This document shows positions 8,362 to 17,920 of a DNA stretch of 64,000 nt, one piece after another. A model generated the notes under the pieces. The model worked only from the letters and a program-made list of their open reading frames with translations. It was not told where the DNA came from and ran no database searches. The position numbers and the translations under genes are program-made. The stretch comes from Alphaproteobacteria bacterium. GTDB lineage: Bacteria > Pseudomonadota > Alphaproteobacteria > Thalassobaculales > Thalassobaculaceae. Within the stretch, counting starts at the first letter, position 1. Every line of letters starts with the position of its first letter. The stretch spans positions 62,001-126,000 of the forward strand of contig JANSYS010000005.1 in NCBI GenBank assembly GCA_024742275.1, in the 5' to 3' direction.

Positions 8362-9920
8362 CGGCAGTCACCGACCCCCTCGGCGATCAGCGCGTAGCCG
8401 AGTACCGGGGCCGGCCGTCCGGTCAAGGGCAGTCGGGCTTCCAAACGACCGGTCACGGCGTTTTCCGGCACGGGGCCGCCGATCTGTGCGACGTGCTCCA
8501 GGTGAATCGCTTCGGCCGTCTGGGGATAGCGGGTCTCGTTCCAGATCAGCACGCAGCCGCCCGATCGTTCCAGCGGCGGCGGGCTGTAGAACGGCCGCTT
8601 GTTCGACCAGACCCGAACGTCGGGAATGTAGCGCCGGAGGTTGGCGCCGGCATCGGTGGACGGCGAGTCGAAACTCACGATCGTTCCACCCTCGAACCCA
8701 GCCGCCCGCAGTTCGGCCGCATAGTCCGACCACGGCATGACCAGACGGCATTTCGTACAGGAAATCGGTTGGACAACGGCTTGGGCCGCCAGCGCACCGA
8801 GGGCGGAAATCGCCAACACGCAGAGCACGGCCAGATAACCGCCGATCGCCCGTGGGCTCGCCGCCTCGGACGGGACAAGAGCGAACAGCAGGATCGGCAG
8901 CGGCACCAGGACGAAGAGGTAGTGCTCGCGCAGCTTGTCGATCCCCGCGACAGCCATGGCGACGGCGAAAGCGAGCAGCACGAAGACCAGCCATAGACCG
9001 AGCCACTGGATCACCGGCCCCTGACCCCCCCCGATCGGTTGCCGTCGCACTGTCCACAGGGCGGAGGCGAAGACCAGCAAGAACAGCGGCAGCATCGGCA
9101 GCGAAAAGTCGAAAGCGGCCTTTAGCGCCAGCAGCCCCCGCTCCAAGACGCCTTCGGGCGGCGAATCCGAGACCGCTCCCTCCAGGATCCGCGCCTCGGC
9201 AACGGCGAGCCAGGTGTCCATCTGCAAAAGCACGGAGGCGTAGGCGGGTGCCGCAACACCCACCGCCCCCGCCACCGCCATCCAGAACCGTCGGTCGGTT
9301 ACCACGATCCGCAACGTCGGAACCGCCAGGGCGGCGAGGATCAGCAACCCCGTCGTCGGCGCATAGCTGAACTTGCCGAGAAGGCCGACGGCCATCACGG
9401 GCAGCAGCGCGAGGTATCCGCCCGTGCTTGGGAGCCGCGCCAGCCGCAGCAGCAACCAGACGGTCGCCGCCAGGGCCGCGATCAGGGCAAGGCTGTCCAT
9501 GTAGACCGTGAGCGAGGCCCAGCCGAGAAACCAGAACGCGACAGGCGACAGCGCAGCCGCCGCTGCGAGACGGCGATCGGCGATCGCCTCCCGCGCCGCC
9601 AGCAACATGGCGGCGAAGAACGCGGCCAGAAGGCCGTACCGGATCGCGACGGTGGCGCCCAGGCTCGGCCCGAAGACCCGCTCCGCCAATGCCGACATCC
9701 ATCCGGTGATCGGCGGATTGCCGAAATCGTAGCCCAGCGCGAAACTCTGGCCGTACAGCATGAGCTGGGCCTCGTCGCCGGATGAACCGGACAACAGACC
9801 CATTCGGATCAGCCAGGCGGCGGCATAGTACCCCGCGACCGCAGCCATGAAGATACGCCCGCTGCTGAGCAGGAGCGCCGCGGCGCCGAGACGATCGAGG
9901 ATGGCTGGAATTCGCGACAT
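8358..9920 (-). CDS. Second GT39-family membrane glycosyltransferase
   Basis: This 520-residue polytopic protein has the family loop GDEAQLMLYGQ and FGNPPITGWMSAL (in place of KPP, here NPP) near residues 50-70, then about nine helices. The soluble C-terminal part has two paired cysteines in SCTKCRLVMPW, which may form a periplasmic disulfide. It is a paralogue of the gene at 1737 and presumably also uses a polyprenyl-linked sugar donor; the acceptor is unknown. ATG at 9920 is chosen; the frame extends ten codons further to 9950. No obvious ribosome-binding site is seen at either. Confidence 0.75.
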   Translation of the reverse strand: MSRIPAILDRLGAAALLLSSGRIFMAAVAGYYAAAWLIRMGLLSGSSGDEAQLMLYGQSFALGYDFGNPPITGWMSALAERVFGPSLGATVAIRYGLLAAFFAAMLLAAREAIADRRLAAAAALSPVAFWFLGWASLTVYMDSLALIAALAATVWLLLRLARLPSTGGYLALLPVMAVGLLGKFSYAPTTGLLILAALAVPTLRIVVTDRRFWMAVAGAVGVAAPAYASVLLQMDTWLAVAEARILEGAVSDSPPEGVLERGLLALKAAFDFSLPMLPLFLLVFASALWTVRRQPIGGGQGPVIQWLGLWLVFVLLAFAVAMAVAGIDKLREHYLFVLVPLPILLFALVPSEAASPRAIGGYLAVLCVLAISALGALAAQAVVQPISCTKCRLVMPWSDYAAELRAAGFEGGTIVSFDSPSTDAGANLRRYIPDVRVWSNKRPFYSPPPLERSGGCVLIWNETRYPQTAEAIHLEHVAQIGGPVPENAVTGRLEARLPLTGRPAPVLGYALIAEGVGDCR

Positions 9921-10227
9921 GGGGCGGGGGACGACCTTCGGTGGAGGCAACCTTCAACCACGCCGGGCGCGGACCCGCAAGATCGACGGGTCGCCGCCCT
10001 TGGAGCATCGCTGGTCCGGTGGGTTGCGGACAGCGGCGACCCACCCGCTGCCAACGCACTCCCCGGCCTTGTGCCGGGCGGCGTAGGGGAACTTCTGGTC
10101 GCCTGAAGACTGCACCGGGTCCCGAACCGTGCTACCGCACGCCGGCGGGAGAGAGAGGTGAGGCCTTTCCCCGTCCCCGCCGGCGCCCTCACGGGCATCC
10201 GGGACCCAGATTCCAGAGCGCGACCGG
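9921..10227. other. Intergenic stretch with several GC hairpins, no gene recognised
   Basis: About 307 bases lie between the metH C-part stop and the upstream end of the GT39 gene. Small hairpins are visible (CCCGGC-CTTGT-GCCGGG near 10060-10078 and GTGC-TACC-GCAC near 10130). No conserved riboswitch core could be matched and no T-run marks a terminator. It presumably holds the GT39 promoter, read leftwards. Confidence 0.4.
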
Positions 10228-12891
10228 TCAGGCTGCCTCTCGCTTGGCCGCCTCGTCGTCGGGATCGTAGGCGAGCGACGGCGCCAGCCACCGCTCCACC
10301 TCCTCGACCGACATGCCCTTGCGCCGCGCGTAGTCCTCGACCTGGTCGCGTTCGATGCGGCCGAGCCCGAAATACCGGGCTTCGGGGTGCGAGAAGTACC
10401 AGCCGGACACGGACGCCGCCGGCATCATGGCAAACGACTCGGTCAACTCGACGCGGGCGGTGTTCCCGGCGTCCAGCAGCGCGAACAGCGTGCCTTTTTC
10501 CGTATGGTCGGGGCAGGCCGGGTATCCAGGAGCCGGACGGATCCCCCGGTACTCCTCGGCGATGAGCTGTTCGTTCGTCAGAACCTCTTCGGCCGCATAT
10601 CCCCAGAATTCCCGGCGCACACGCTCGTGCATCCGTTCGGCGAAGGCTTCGGCCAGCCGGTCCGCGAGCGCTTTGACGAGGATCGAGTTGTACATGTCTC
10701 CCGCCTGCTCGAACTCCTTCGCCTTCTCGTCGATCTCGGGACCGGACGTGACGGCGAAACCGCCGAGCCAGTCGCCGCCCTCAGGCGAGATGTAGTCGGA
10801 CAACGCCAGATTTGCCTTTCGACTCTCGGAGTCTCCCCCTCGCGGCATCTGCTGCCGGAGGGTGTGGACTACCGTCTCACCGGCTCCCGTCTGAAGTCGG
10901 ATATCGTCGCCATCAGCCCGGGCCGGCCAGAAGCCGATTACGGCGCGCGGCTTCGCCCAGCCCTCGTCGACGATGCGTTTCAGCATCTCCTGGGCGTCGT
11001 TCCAGAGCGGGCGCGCGGCCGCGCCGACCGTCGGGTCGTCGAGGATGTCGGGGAACCGTCCCCGGAGCTCCCAGGTGGCGAAAAAGGGCTGCCAGTCGAT
11101 CCGCTCGACCAATTCGGCCAGAGGATAGTCGTCGAACGTTTTCAGACCTTCGAAAGCCGGCTTCGGCGGGGTGTAGCCGGACCAGTCGATCCTGGCCTTG
11201 TTGGCGCGGGCGTCGGCTATAGAAATGCGGGCCCTATCGACCCGACCCTTGCGTCGGCCTTCGGCCATACGGCGGTAGTCGGCGCGGATACCCTCGGCGA
11301 AGGCCGCGCGGCGCTCGCGCGACAACAGCTCCTGGACGACGCCGACGGCGCGGCTGGCATCGACGACATGGACCACCGGACCGTTGCCGTAGGCCGGGTC
11401 GATCTTCACCGCCGTATGCATCTTCGACGTTGTCGCCCCGCCGATCAGCAGCGGCAGGTCAAGGCCCTCGCGCTGCATCTCGGTGGCGACGTAGACCATT
11501 TCGTCCAAGCTCGGCGTGATTAGGCCCGAGAGTCCGATCGCGTCCACTTTCTCCTCAGCCGCGACTTCAAGAATCTTCGCGCAGGGCACCATTACGCCAA
11601 GGTCGATCACTTCATAGTTGTTGCACTGCAAGACGACACCGACGATGTTCTTTCCGATGTCGTGAACGTCGCCTTTCACGGTCGCCATGAGGATCTTCCC
11701 CTTGGCGCCCTGGGTATCGTCCTTCTCCGCCTCGATATGAGGCAGCAGGACGGCCACGGCCTTCTTCATCACGCGGGCCGACTTGACCACCTGCGGCAGA
11801 AACATCTTACCCGCGCCGAACAGGTCCCCAACCACGTTCATGCCGTCCATCAGCGGCCCTTCGATTACGTGGATCGGACGATCGGCCTGCAGCCGGGCCT
11901 CCTCGACATCAGCCTCGACGAAGTCGCCGATACCATGCACCAGGGCATGCTCGAGACGCTTCTCAACGGACTGCTCGCGCCATTTATCGTCGACCACCCT
12001 GGCCGCGCCGCCGGCTCCGCGGTACTGGTCGGCGATCTCGAGCAGGCGGTCGGTGGCATCCGCGCGCCGGTTCAACAGGACGTCCTCGATGCGCTCGCGC
12101 AGGTCGTCCGGAATGTCCTGATACACCGGCAAAGCGCCGGCATTCACGATGGCCATGTCCAGACCGGCGTCGATGGCGTGATAGAGGAAGCAGGCGTGCA
12201 TCGCCTCACGCACGGCATTGTTGCCGCGGAACGAGAACGAGACGTTGGACACGCCGCCTGACACATGAACGTGCGGCAGGCGTTCCTTGATCATCCTGGT
12301 GCCCTCGAAGAAAGCGCGGGCGTAGTCGTTGTGCTCGTCGATGCCAGTGGCGACCGCGAAGATGTTCGGGTCGAAGATGATGTCCTCGGGCGGAAAATCG
12401 ACTTTCTCCACCAACAACTCATAGGCTCGCTTGCAGATCTCGAACTTGCGCTCGGCGGTCTCCGCCTGACCCTGCTCGTCGAACGCCATGACCACGACGG
12501 CGGCGCCGTACCGGCGCACGAGCCGCGCCTGCGCGAGGAACGGTTCCTCGCCCTCCTTCAGGCTTATCGAGTTGACGATCCCCTTGCCTTGTAGACACTT
12601 GAGACCTGCCTCGATCACGGTCCATTTGGAGCTGTCCACCATGATCGGCACGCGGCTGATATCCGGCTCGCTGGCGATCAGGTTCAGGAAAGTGGTCATC
12701 GCCGCTTCGCTGTCGAGCAGGCCCTCGTCCATGTTGACGTCAAGGATCTGCGCCCCGCTCTCGACCTGCTGCCGGGCGACCTCGAGCGCGGTTTCATAGT
12801 CGCTCTCGGCAATGAGTTTGCGGAAGCGGGCGGAGCCGGTGACGTTGGTCCGCTCGCCGATATTGACGAAGGTTCCCTGGCGCTCGGTCAA
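10228..12891 (-). CDS. metH: Methionine synthase, pterin/cobalamin/activation part (split MetH)
   Basis: About 887 residues covering MetH modules 2-4. The pterin-binding barrel starts at once ([20 protein letters not shown]). The cobalamin domain has the lower-axial-ligand motif [14 protein letters not shown] near residue 420. The C-terminal activation domain has the SAM-binding [12 protein letters not shown]. It transfers the methyl group of methyl-THF via B12 to homocysteine, but the homocysteine module is encoded by the gene just upstream. I place the start at a TTG (12891) that overlaps the upstream stop (TTGA) and is preceded by AGGAG six bases away; no ATG fits before the first domain strand. 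This supports a true two-cistron gene with coupled translation rather than a frameshift. Confidence 0.93.
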   Translation of the reverse strand: MTERQGTFVNIGERTNVTGSARFRKLIAESDYETALEVARQQVESGAQILDVNMDEGLLDSEAAMTTFLNLIASEPDISRVPIMVDSSKWTVIEAGLKCLQGKGIVNSISLKEGEEPFLAQARLVRRYGAAVVVMAFDEQGQAETAERKFEICKRAYELLVEKVDFPPEDIIFDPNIFAVATGIDEHNDYARAFFEGTRMIKERLPHVHVSGGVSNVSFSFRGNNAVREAMHACFLYHAIDAGLDMAIVNAGALPVYQDIPDDLRERIEDVLLNRRADATDRLLEIADQYRGAGGAARVVDDKWREQSVEKRLEHALVHGIGDFVEADVEEARLQADRPIHVIEGPLMDGMNVVGDLFGAGKMFLPQVVKSARVMKKAVAVLLPHIEAEKDDTQGAKGKILMATVKGDVHDIGKNIVGVVLQCNNYEVIDLGVMVPCAKILEVAAEEKVDAIGLSGLITPSLDEMVYVATEMQREGLDLPLLIGGATTSKMHTAVKIDPAYGNGPVVHVVDASRAVGVVQELLSRERRAAFAEGIRADYRRMAEGRRKGRVDRARISIADARANKARIDWSGYTPPKPAFEGLKTFDDYPLAELVERIDWQPFFATWELRGRFPDILDDPTVGAAARPLWNDAQEMLKRIVDEGWAKPRAVIGFWPARADGDDIRLQTGAGETVVHTLRQQMPRGGDSESRKANLALSDYISPEGGDWLGGFAVTSGPEIDEKAKEFEQAGDMYNSILVKALADRLAEAFAERMHERVRREFWGYAAEEVLTNEQLIAEEYRGIRPAPGYPACPDHTEKGTLFALLDAGNTARVELTESFAMMPAASVSGWYFSHPEARYFGLGRIERDQVEDYARRKGMSVEEVERWLAPSLAYDPDDEAAKREAA

Positions 12892-13964
12892 AATGCACTC
12901 CTGAGATCGAAGGGTTCCAGGCCGGATAGACGCAGCCGGCGAGAGAGCTGTGGGACCACGCGGGGCGCGGAGGCTTTCACCTGGCGGGCGATCGCCCGGA
13001 TATGGTCCGGCGTCGTGCCGCAACAGCCGCCGACGACATTGACGAGACCGTCGCGCGCCCAACCGCCGAGATGGTCCGCGGTCTGCTCCGGCCGCTCGTC
13101 GTAGCCGCCGAACTCGTTGGGCAGGCCGGCGTTGGGGTAGGCGGAGACGCGCACGTCGGCCACGCGCGACAGCTCGGCGATATGCGGCCGCAGGTCCTTG
13201 GCGCCCAGCGCGCAGTTGAAGCCGACGCTGAACGGATTGGCGTGACGCACCGAGTTCCAGAACGCCTCGGGCGTCTGCCCGGACAGCGTCCGCCCCGAGC
13301 GATCGGTGATCGTGCCGCTGATCATGATCGGCAGCCGGGTGCCGGCTTGGTCGAACGCCTCCTCGACGGCGAAAAGCGCCGCCTTCGCGTTCAAGGTATC
13401 GAAGACGGTCTCAACCAGGATGATGTCGGCCCCACCTTCGATCAGGCCGAGGGTCGATTCCAGATACGCGTCCCGCAACTCGTCGAAGCTTGTATTGCGC
13501 GCGCCCGGGTCGGTGACGTCCGGAGAAATCGATGCCGTCCGGTTGGTCGGGCCGAGCGCGCCGGCGACGAAGGTCGGACGCCCCTCCTCGTCGCGCACCT
13601 TGTCGGCGGCGCGGCGGGCGATCCTGGCCCCCTCGATGTTGATCTCCTTCGCCCGGTGCGACAGACCGTAGTCCGCTTGGCTGATCGAGGTCGCGTTGAA
13701 GGTATTGGTCTGTGCGATGTCGGCCCCGGCGTCGAAGTACTCCAGATGGATGGCCTCGATCTTCTCCGGCTGGGAAAGGTTCAGGATGTCGTTGTCGCCC
13801 TTCAGGTCATCCGGGTGGTCGGCGAAACGGGCGCCGCGAAACTCCTCCTCGGACAGACCGAGACCCTGGATCATGGTCCCCATCGCCCCATCGAGGATCA
13901 GCACCCGCTGCTCGGCGAGACTTGAGAGTTCCCGGGCCGCTTGCGTCGTGGCCGATGTAGTCAT
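12888..13964 (-). CDS. metH: Methionine synthase, homocysteine/zinc part (split MetH)
   Basis: About 358 residues forming the homocysteine S-methyltransferase barrel, module 1 of MetH. It starts [18 protein letters not shown] and has [16 protein letters not shown]. All three zinc cysteines are seen: one in [12 protein letters not shown] and two in [16 protein letters not shown]. The zinc activates homocysteine for methyl transfer from the cobalamin carried on the next gene's product. Start is the ATG at 13964 behind TTTGGAG; the frame extends to a TTG at 13976. It ends by overlapping the TTG start of the second part. It is the fourth gene of the minus-strand operon that begins with the ArsR-type regulator. 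Confidence 0.93.
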   Translation of the reverse strand: MTTSATTQAARELSSLAEQRVLILDGAMGTMIQGLGLSEEEFRGARFADHPDDLKGDNDILNLSQPEKIEAIHLEYFDAGADIAQTNTFNATSISQADYGLSHRAKEINIEGARIARRAADKVRDEEGRPTFVAGALGPTNRTASISPDVTDPGARNTSFDELRDAYLESTLGLIEGGADIILVETVFDTLNAKAALFAVEEAFDQAGTRLPIMISGTITDRSGRTLSGQTPEAFWNSVRHANPFSVGFNCALGAKDLRPHIAELSRVADVRVSAYPNAGLPNEFGGYDERPEQTADHLGGWARDGLVNVVGGCCGTTPDHIRAIARQVKASAPRVVPQLSRRLRLSGLEPFDLRSAF

Positions 13965-14065
13965 GAACGTCTCCAAATCGGTCGTATGACAGGCTGTCGG
14001 GCGTACCCCGCCGTTCGGTTTCAGCGGTCCGTCACTTGACCAAGCGGGTCAGTTGACGAAACCGT

Positions 14066-14962
14066 TCAGGCGCCTGCCCTCATCGACGACCGCCCGTCGT
14101 TGGCGGCGGCACAGGTAGCCCCGACGCACGCCGTGGTGCCCCGATCCAGGCGTTGTCCGGCCGTAAAGGCGAAGCGGTCGTGCAGGTCCGCCAACTCCCG
14201 ACCGCACGCCCAATGGGGCGAGGACGGGGCCAGGTCCAGGAACAGCGGCCCTCCGAAAGCGGCCGCTACGTGCTTCAACGTCGACGCGAACGGTTTGTCC
14301 AGATTGTCCGGCGCGACCGCGACCGCGTGAGCGGCGACGCCCGCGGCGACGGAGGCCGCTCGAGCAAGATCCTCGGTGACGGCAGCGCGGGCCAATGCAC
14401 CGAGACGGGTCTCGTAACGCAACTTGACGATCACCGGCACAGACCTGCCCGCGTCCGCCATGCCGCGCCGCACCCCGTCCATGGCAGCGGCAATGCGCGC
14501 CGGGCACTGGGCGGTCTCCAGCAGCAGGAGGCCGGCGCCGCCGCCGACCAGACCCGACGCCATCGTCCGGGATGCCGCCTCCACCCGGTCCAGCGGCAGG
14601 AAACCGACAAGAGGCGCCAGCGCTTCAACCCGCGCCACGCCCATCACCCGCTGGCCGCCACCGGCATTGCGGATCGCCTTCGACGCATGCTCGGCCGCCA
14701 TGTAGGAAACGATGAACGCCTCGTCATACATCCGATAGCGATCGAGCCGCTCCGGTGAGGCGCCGCCGGTATTCGTCCGCAGAATGTCGGCTCCCGCCTC
14801 CAAATGCCGACGATGAAGATCGACCACGGCGCTCGGCGCTGTGATGTTCAGTTCCTCCAGGCAACACGATCCCGCGAGACCGGAGAGTTCGCCGAACCCG
14901 CCGGACACCAGCGCCGGACGGCCCCCGGCGCGCGTCGACGTGACCGTCACCGAGCGTCTCAT
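14066..14962 (-). CDS. Homocysteine S-methyltransferase-like protein, zinc ligands lost
   Basis: This 298-residue protein follows the homocysteine-methyltransferase barrel (SGGFGELSGLAG, ADILRTNTGGASPERL, GLLLLETAQCPARI, VPVIVKLRYETRLG). However, the zinc site is altered: the Asn-Cys block reads AVAPDNLDKPF and the Gly-Gly-Cys-Cys-Gly block reads TACVGATCAAA. It is therefore either a catalytically changed paralogue or a non-enzymatic partner of the methionine cycle. Its ATG overlaps the metF stop (ATGA), and metH follows about 100 bases on, so it is clearly in the operon. The frame has no stops or rare-codon signs of decay. Function unknown. Confidence 0.75.
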   Translation of the reverse strand: MRRSVTVTSTRAGGRPALVSGGFGELSGLAGSCCLEELNITAPSAVVDLHRRHLEAGADILRTNTGGASPERLDRYRMYDEAFIVSYMAAEHASKAIRNAGGGQRVMGVARVEALAPLVGFLPLDRVEAASRTMASGLVGGGAGLLLLETAQCPARIAAAMDGVRRGMADAGRSVPVIVKLRYETRLGALARAAVTEDLARAASVAAGVAAHAVAVAPDNLDKPFASTLKHVAAAFGGPLFLDLAPSSPHWACGRELADLHDRFAFTAGQRLDRGTTACVGATCAAANDGRSSMRAGA

Positions 14963-15834
14963 GCCGCTGCCTCCATTTCCGGGCGCAGCCCGAGACGGCG
15001 GCAGATCGCGGTAGTGAGCTGCGGTCGGTTGAGGGTGTAGAAATGGAAATCCTCGACCCCCTCCTCCATCAGCCTCATGCAGAGGTCGCTCGCGGTGGTG
15101 GCGGCCACCAGCTGACGGGTCTCCGGATCCTCGTCCAGGCCGTCGAACAGCTCCGCCATCCAGGCAGGAACCACCGCACCGCAGGCCTTGGAGAAGCGGA
15201 CCACCGTCTTGAAATTGGTCACCGGCAGAATGCCCGGCACCACCGGCACGGTGATCCCCGCCCTGTCGCAGATGTCGCGGAACCGCAGGAAGGTCTCGGC
15301 TTCGAAGAAGTACTGGGTGATCGCCCGCGTAGCGCCGGCGTCTATCTTGCGCTTCAGATTGTCGAGATCGGCCTGCGGCGACGGGCTGTCGGGATGAACG
15401 TCCGGATAGGCGCCGACCGAGATTTCGAAATCGCCGAGCCGACGCAGGCCCGCGGTGAGCTCCGCCGCATTGGCGTACCCGCCGGGATGCGGTTCGTAGC
15501 GTTCGGCACCGGCCGGCGCGTCGCCGCGCAGGGCAACGATGTGCCGGATACCCGCCTCCTGCCAGTCGCGCGCGATGGCGTCGATCTCCTCACGGGTGGC
15601 CCCGACGCAGGTCAGATGCGCCGCCGGGGTCATATCGCTCTCGCGGGCCAGACGCTTCACGATCCGACTGGTGCGTTCCCGCGTGCTGCCGCCGGCCCCG
15701 TACGTGACGGAGACGAAAGACGGACGATAGGGTTCGAGACGGGAAACCGTATGCCAGAGCTTGGCTTCACCGTCCTCGTCCTTGGGCGGGAAGAATTCGA
15801 AGCTGACACGGGGCGTATGGGTCATGGTGGTCAT
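14959..15834 (-). CDS. metF: Methylenetetrahydrofolate reductase
   Basis: This 291-residue FAD-dependent TIM barrel starts with RVSFEFFPPKDEDGEAKLW, the family's first strand with the catalytic Glu. It continues with FVSVTYGAGGSTRERT, LRGDAPAG and ITQYFFEAETFLRF, all standard for MetF. It reduces 5,10-methylene-THF to 5-methyl-THF, the methyl donor for the MetH encoded downstream. It begins three bases after the regulator stop and overlaps the following gene by four bases, so it lies inside the same transcript. A second, more divergent MTHFR-like gene lies at 21517-22443. Confidence 0.95.
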   Translation of the reverse strand: MTTMTHTPRVSFEFFPPKDEDGEAKLWHTVSRLEPYRPSFVSVTYGAGGSTRERTSRIVKRLARESDMTPAAHLTCVGATREEIDAIARDWQEAGIRHIVALRGDAPAGAERYEPHPGGYANAAELTAGLRRLGDFEISVGAYPDVHPDSPSPQADLDNLKRKIDAGATRAITQYFFEAETFLRFRDICDRAGITVPVVPGILPVTNFKTVVRFSKACGAVVPAWMAELFDGLDEDPETRQLVAATTASDLCMRLMEEGVEDFHFYTLNRPQLTTAICRRLGLRPEMEAAA

Positions 15835-15837
15835 CCC

Positions 15838-16821
15838 TCAGGAAGCCGCGCGCAGAACGGCAGCGTCCGCACTATCGGTGATCAGGTCTGCGCCCTCGGC
15901 CTTCCGGGCGCACCAAAGACAGACGGTCAACGGGTCCCCAGCCAGACTTCCCACCGGCTCGAGAACGAGACCGGCGGTCTTGGCCAGGCGGGCGATCTCG
16001 TCTTGCGAGAAGCCGAGCCAGCGATGGGTATGAAGATCGCGCAGTTCCTCGAGATCGTGCGGCGCGAAATCCACGAGGATCGCCCGGCCGCCCGGCTTCA
16101 GCACCCGCGCCGCCTCCCGCAGGACGTCGGCCGGAACCTCGGCATAATGGAGGACCATGTTCAGCGTGACCGCGTCGAACCGATCCGCCGGGAACGGCAG
16201 GTGGTACATGTCGGCGAGACGCACCTGGCAATTGCTGAGCCCGGCCCGGTCTAATTTGTCCCGGGCGATCTCCAGCATCGGTTTGGCGTTATCGATGCCG
16301 ACAGCGCTCGTTACATGGTCGGCAAGCTGTTCCAGAACGCGCCCGGTACCGGTGCCGATATCGAGCAGGCTGTCGACCGGCTCGGCGCGCACCGCCTCCA
16401 TCAGGCTAGCATCGACCAGGGCATCGTCGACATGCAGACCGCGCAACTCTTCCCAGAAAGCCGCGTTCTCCTGGAAGTAGGCAACCGCCCGCTCCGAACG
16501 GCGGGCTCGGATCGTTTCCAAACGAGCCAGATCTGTCTTGAGCGTCGCGTCGTCCGCCGGAACCAGAGGCGTGAGCGCGTGGGCGACGTCGCCCCCCGAC
16601 GTCCGCTCGGCCAGCCGGTAATAGGCGCGGGCGCCCTCACTGTTTCGCTCCAAAACGCCGGCCTCCACCATCAGCTTGAGATGACGCGAAACACGGGGCT
16701 GGCTCTGACCGAGAATATCGACGAGTTCGGTGACGGACAGCTCCGAGCGGGCGCACAGAACGAGGATCCGCAGCCGCGTCGGCTCCGCGATCGCCCTCAA
16801 ACCCGCCAGCACATCTTCCAT
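15838..16821 (-). CDS. ArsR-family regulator fused to SAM-dependent methyltransferase (SahR-like)
   Basis: A 327-residue fusion. Residues 1-95 form an ArsR-type winged helix (EPTRLRILVLCARSELSVTELVDILGQ, QPRVSRHLKLMVEAGVLE). Residues from about 140 form a class-I methyltransferase with DSLLDIGTGTGRVLEQL and the late motif GGRAILVDFAPHD. Regulators of this layout next to metF and metH resemble SahR, the proteobacterial regulator of the methionine cycle reported to sense S-adenosylhomocysteine. A methyltransferase-type pocket would suit that ligand. It heads the operon, has GGAGG before its ATG, and a near-perfect 20-base palindrome lies just upstream, which suggests autoregulation. Confidence 0.82.
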   Translation of the reverse strand: MEDVLAGLRAIAEPTRLRILVLCARSELSVTELVDILGQSQPRVSRHLKLMVEAGVLERNSEGARAYYRLAERTSGGDVAHALTPLVPADDATLKTDLARLETIRARRSERAVAYFQENAAFWEELRGLHVDDALVDASLMEAVRAEPVDSLLDIGTGTGRVLEQLADHVTSAVGIDNAKPMLEIARDKLDRAGLSNCQVRLADMYHLPFPADRFDAVTLNMVLHYAEVPADVLREAARVLKPGGRAILVDFAPHDLEELRDLHTHRWLGFSQDEIARLAKTAGLVLEPVGSLAGDPLTVCLWCARKAEGADLITDSADAAVLRAAS

Positions 16822-16840
16822 ATCGTCACCTCCAATAACG

Positions 16841-16860
16841 ACATAAGGATATCTTTATGT
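16841..16860. promoter_or_regulatory. Operator palindrome of the methionine-cycle operon
   Basis: ACATAAGGATATCTTTATGT is a palindrome except for one symmetric pair, 20 bases upstream of the regulator's start codon. It is AT-rich against a GC-rich background and centred on GATATC, as expected for an ArsR-family dimer. I see no second copy at other gene starts in the window. Confidence 0.7.
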
Positions 16861-16919
16861 GTTTATCCTGGCAAGCTGGAATTACGTCCTCAGTCGACCA
16901 AAAGTGTTCCCTTGCCGAC

Positions 16920-17831
16920 TCACACCGATAGTCCGCCCGCGGCAATCGCGCGCAATCCCTCCCGGTAGGTCGGATAGGTAAGCGTCACGCCGAGTTCCTC
17001 GGAGAGCCGCGTCGTATCCAGGCGCTTGCACTCGCTGTAGAAGCTGCGGGCCATCTCCGACAGTTCGGCGCTGTCGAACGGGACCGGGGTCGGAGGATCG
17101 ATGCCGAGCAGGCCGGCGGCGAAGACGATGGGGTCGCCCGGCGGACAGGCCTCGGTATCGGCCACATTGTAGATGCCGCCGTCGCGCGGCCGGGCCATCG
17201 AAGCAAGCAGGATCGATCCGATATCGTCCACGTGAATTCGATTGAAGACCTGGCCAGGCTTGTCGACGATCCGCGCTTTACCGGCCTTCAGTTGCTCCAG
17301 CGCGTTGCGCCCGCCACCGGGACCGTAGATTCCGGCGATCCGGAAGACCTGGACCGCCACGCCTGAACCGGAGAAAGCGTCGAGCCACGCGCGTTCGGCT
17401 TCGGCCCGCAGCGCGCCCCGCCGGCTGCCGGGTGTCGGTGGTTCGTCCTCGGTCACCACCCCGCCCTGCCGGTCGCCGTAGACCGCCGGCGTGGAGAGAT
17501 AGCCGACCCAGCGCAACGACGAGCAGGCTCTCAGATCGCCGCGGTGCCGTTCCAGCGCCGGCACAACGATATCGCGCGGCGGAATGGTGTCGACCAGATG
17601 GGTCACGCCGGCGAAAGGTTCCGTCGCGGCGATCGGGGCCGTGCCGTCGAAGACATGGACCGCGAAGCCCTCGGCCGCTTCGAGGGCGGACGCCTTCTCC
17701 GCAGATCGGACGGTACCCGACACCCGCCAGCCGGCGTCCCGCATGCGCCGGGCAAGGCGGAACGCGGTGTAGCCAAGGCCGAAGAAGAAGACATGGCCAG
17801 AGTCGATGGCGGGCATGGGCAGATCGGGCAT
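16920..17831 (-). CDS. NAD(P)-dependent epimerase/dehydratase (extended SDR, YeeZ-like)
   Basis: This 303-residue protein has a Rossmann start HVFFFGLGYTAFRLARRM (the GxGxxG variant GLGYTA) and VSGTVRSAEKASAL. It also has the conserved block GVTHLVDTIPPRD, RWVGYLSTPAVYGDRQGG and a later IHVDDIGSILLASM. The active-site tyrosine of YLSTPAVYGD fits the extended SDR pattern, though the usual YxxxK is not clear. Proteins of this type act on nucleotide sugars or unknown small metabolites; the substrate is not evident. It stands alone, its end 99 bases from the regulator start, and is divergent from the GNAT gene. Confidence 0.75.
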   Translation of the reverse strand: MPDLPMPAIDSGHVFFFGLGYTAFRLARRMRDAGWRVSGTVRSAEKASALEAAEGFAVHVFDGTAPIAATEPFAGVTHLVDTIPPRDIVVPALERHRGDLRACSSLRWVGYLSTPAVYGDRQGGVVTEDEPPTPGSRRGALRAEAERAWLDAFSGSGVAVQVFRIAGIYGPGGGRNALEQLKAGKARIVDKPGQVFNRIHVDDIGSILLASMARPRDGGIYNVADTEACPPGDPIVFAAGLLGIDPPTPVPFDSAELSEMARSFYSECKRLDTTRLSEELGVTLTYPTYREGLRAIAAGGLSV

Positions 17832-17920
17832 GACGGTTTCTCAAGTCGGATGAACTGTCCTCAAGATGTCATGTAAAAGGCCATTTGCCATCCGGCGCCG
17901 CGCGGCTATCGTCCCCGGCC

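Noticed and set aside
10145-10205. GGCGGGAGAGAGAGG resembling the start of a glycine riboswitch
   Set aside because: The essential CCGAAGGGGCAA-type core is absent and no downstream gene fits.
9951-10227. Possible cobalamin riboswitch next to the B12-dependent metH genes
   Set aside because: On the minus strand there are a few suggestive words (GGGACCCGGTG and CCGCAACCCAC), but the core order and pairing of the cobalamin aptamer could not be built. The region is also downstream of metH, not in front of it. A covariance-model search with a strong hit would be needed to reopen it.
10228-13964. metH as one gene broken by a frameshift
   Set aside because: The junction has its own Shine-Dalgarno and TTG start, each half is complete at its domain borders, and split metH genes are known in alphaproteobacteria.
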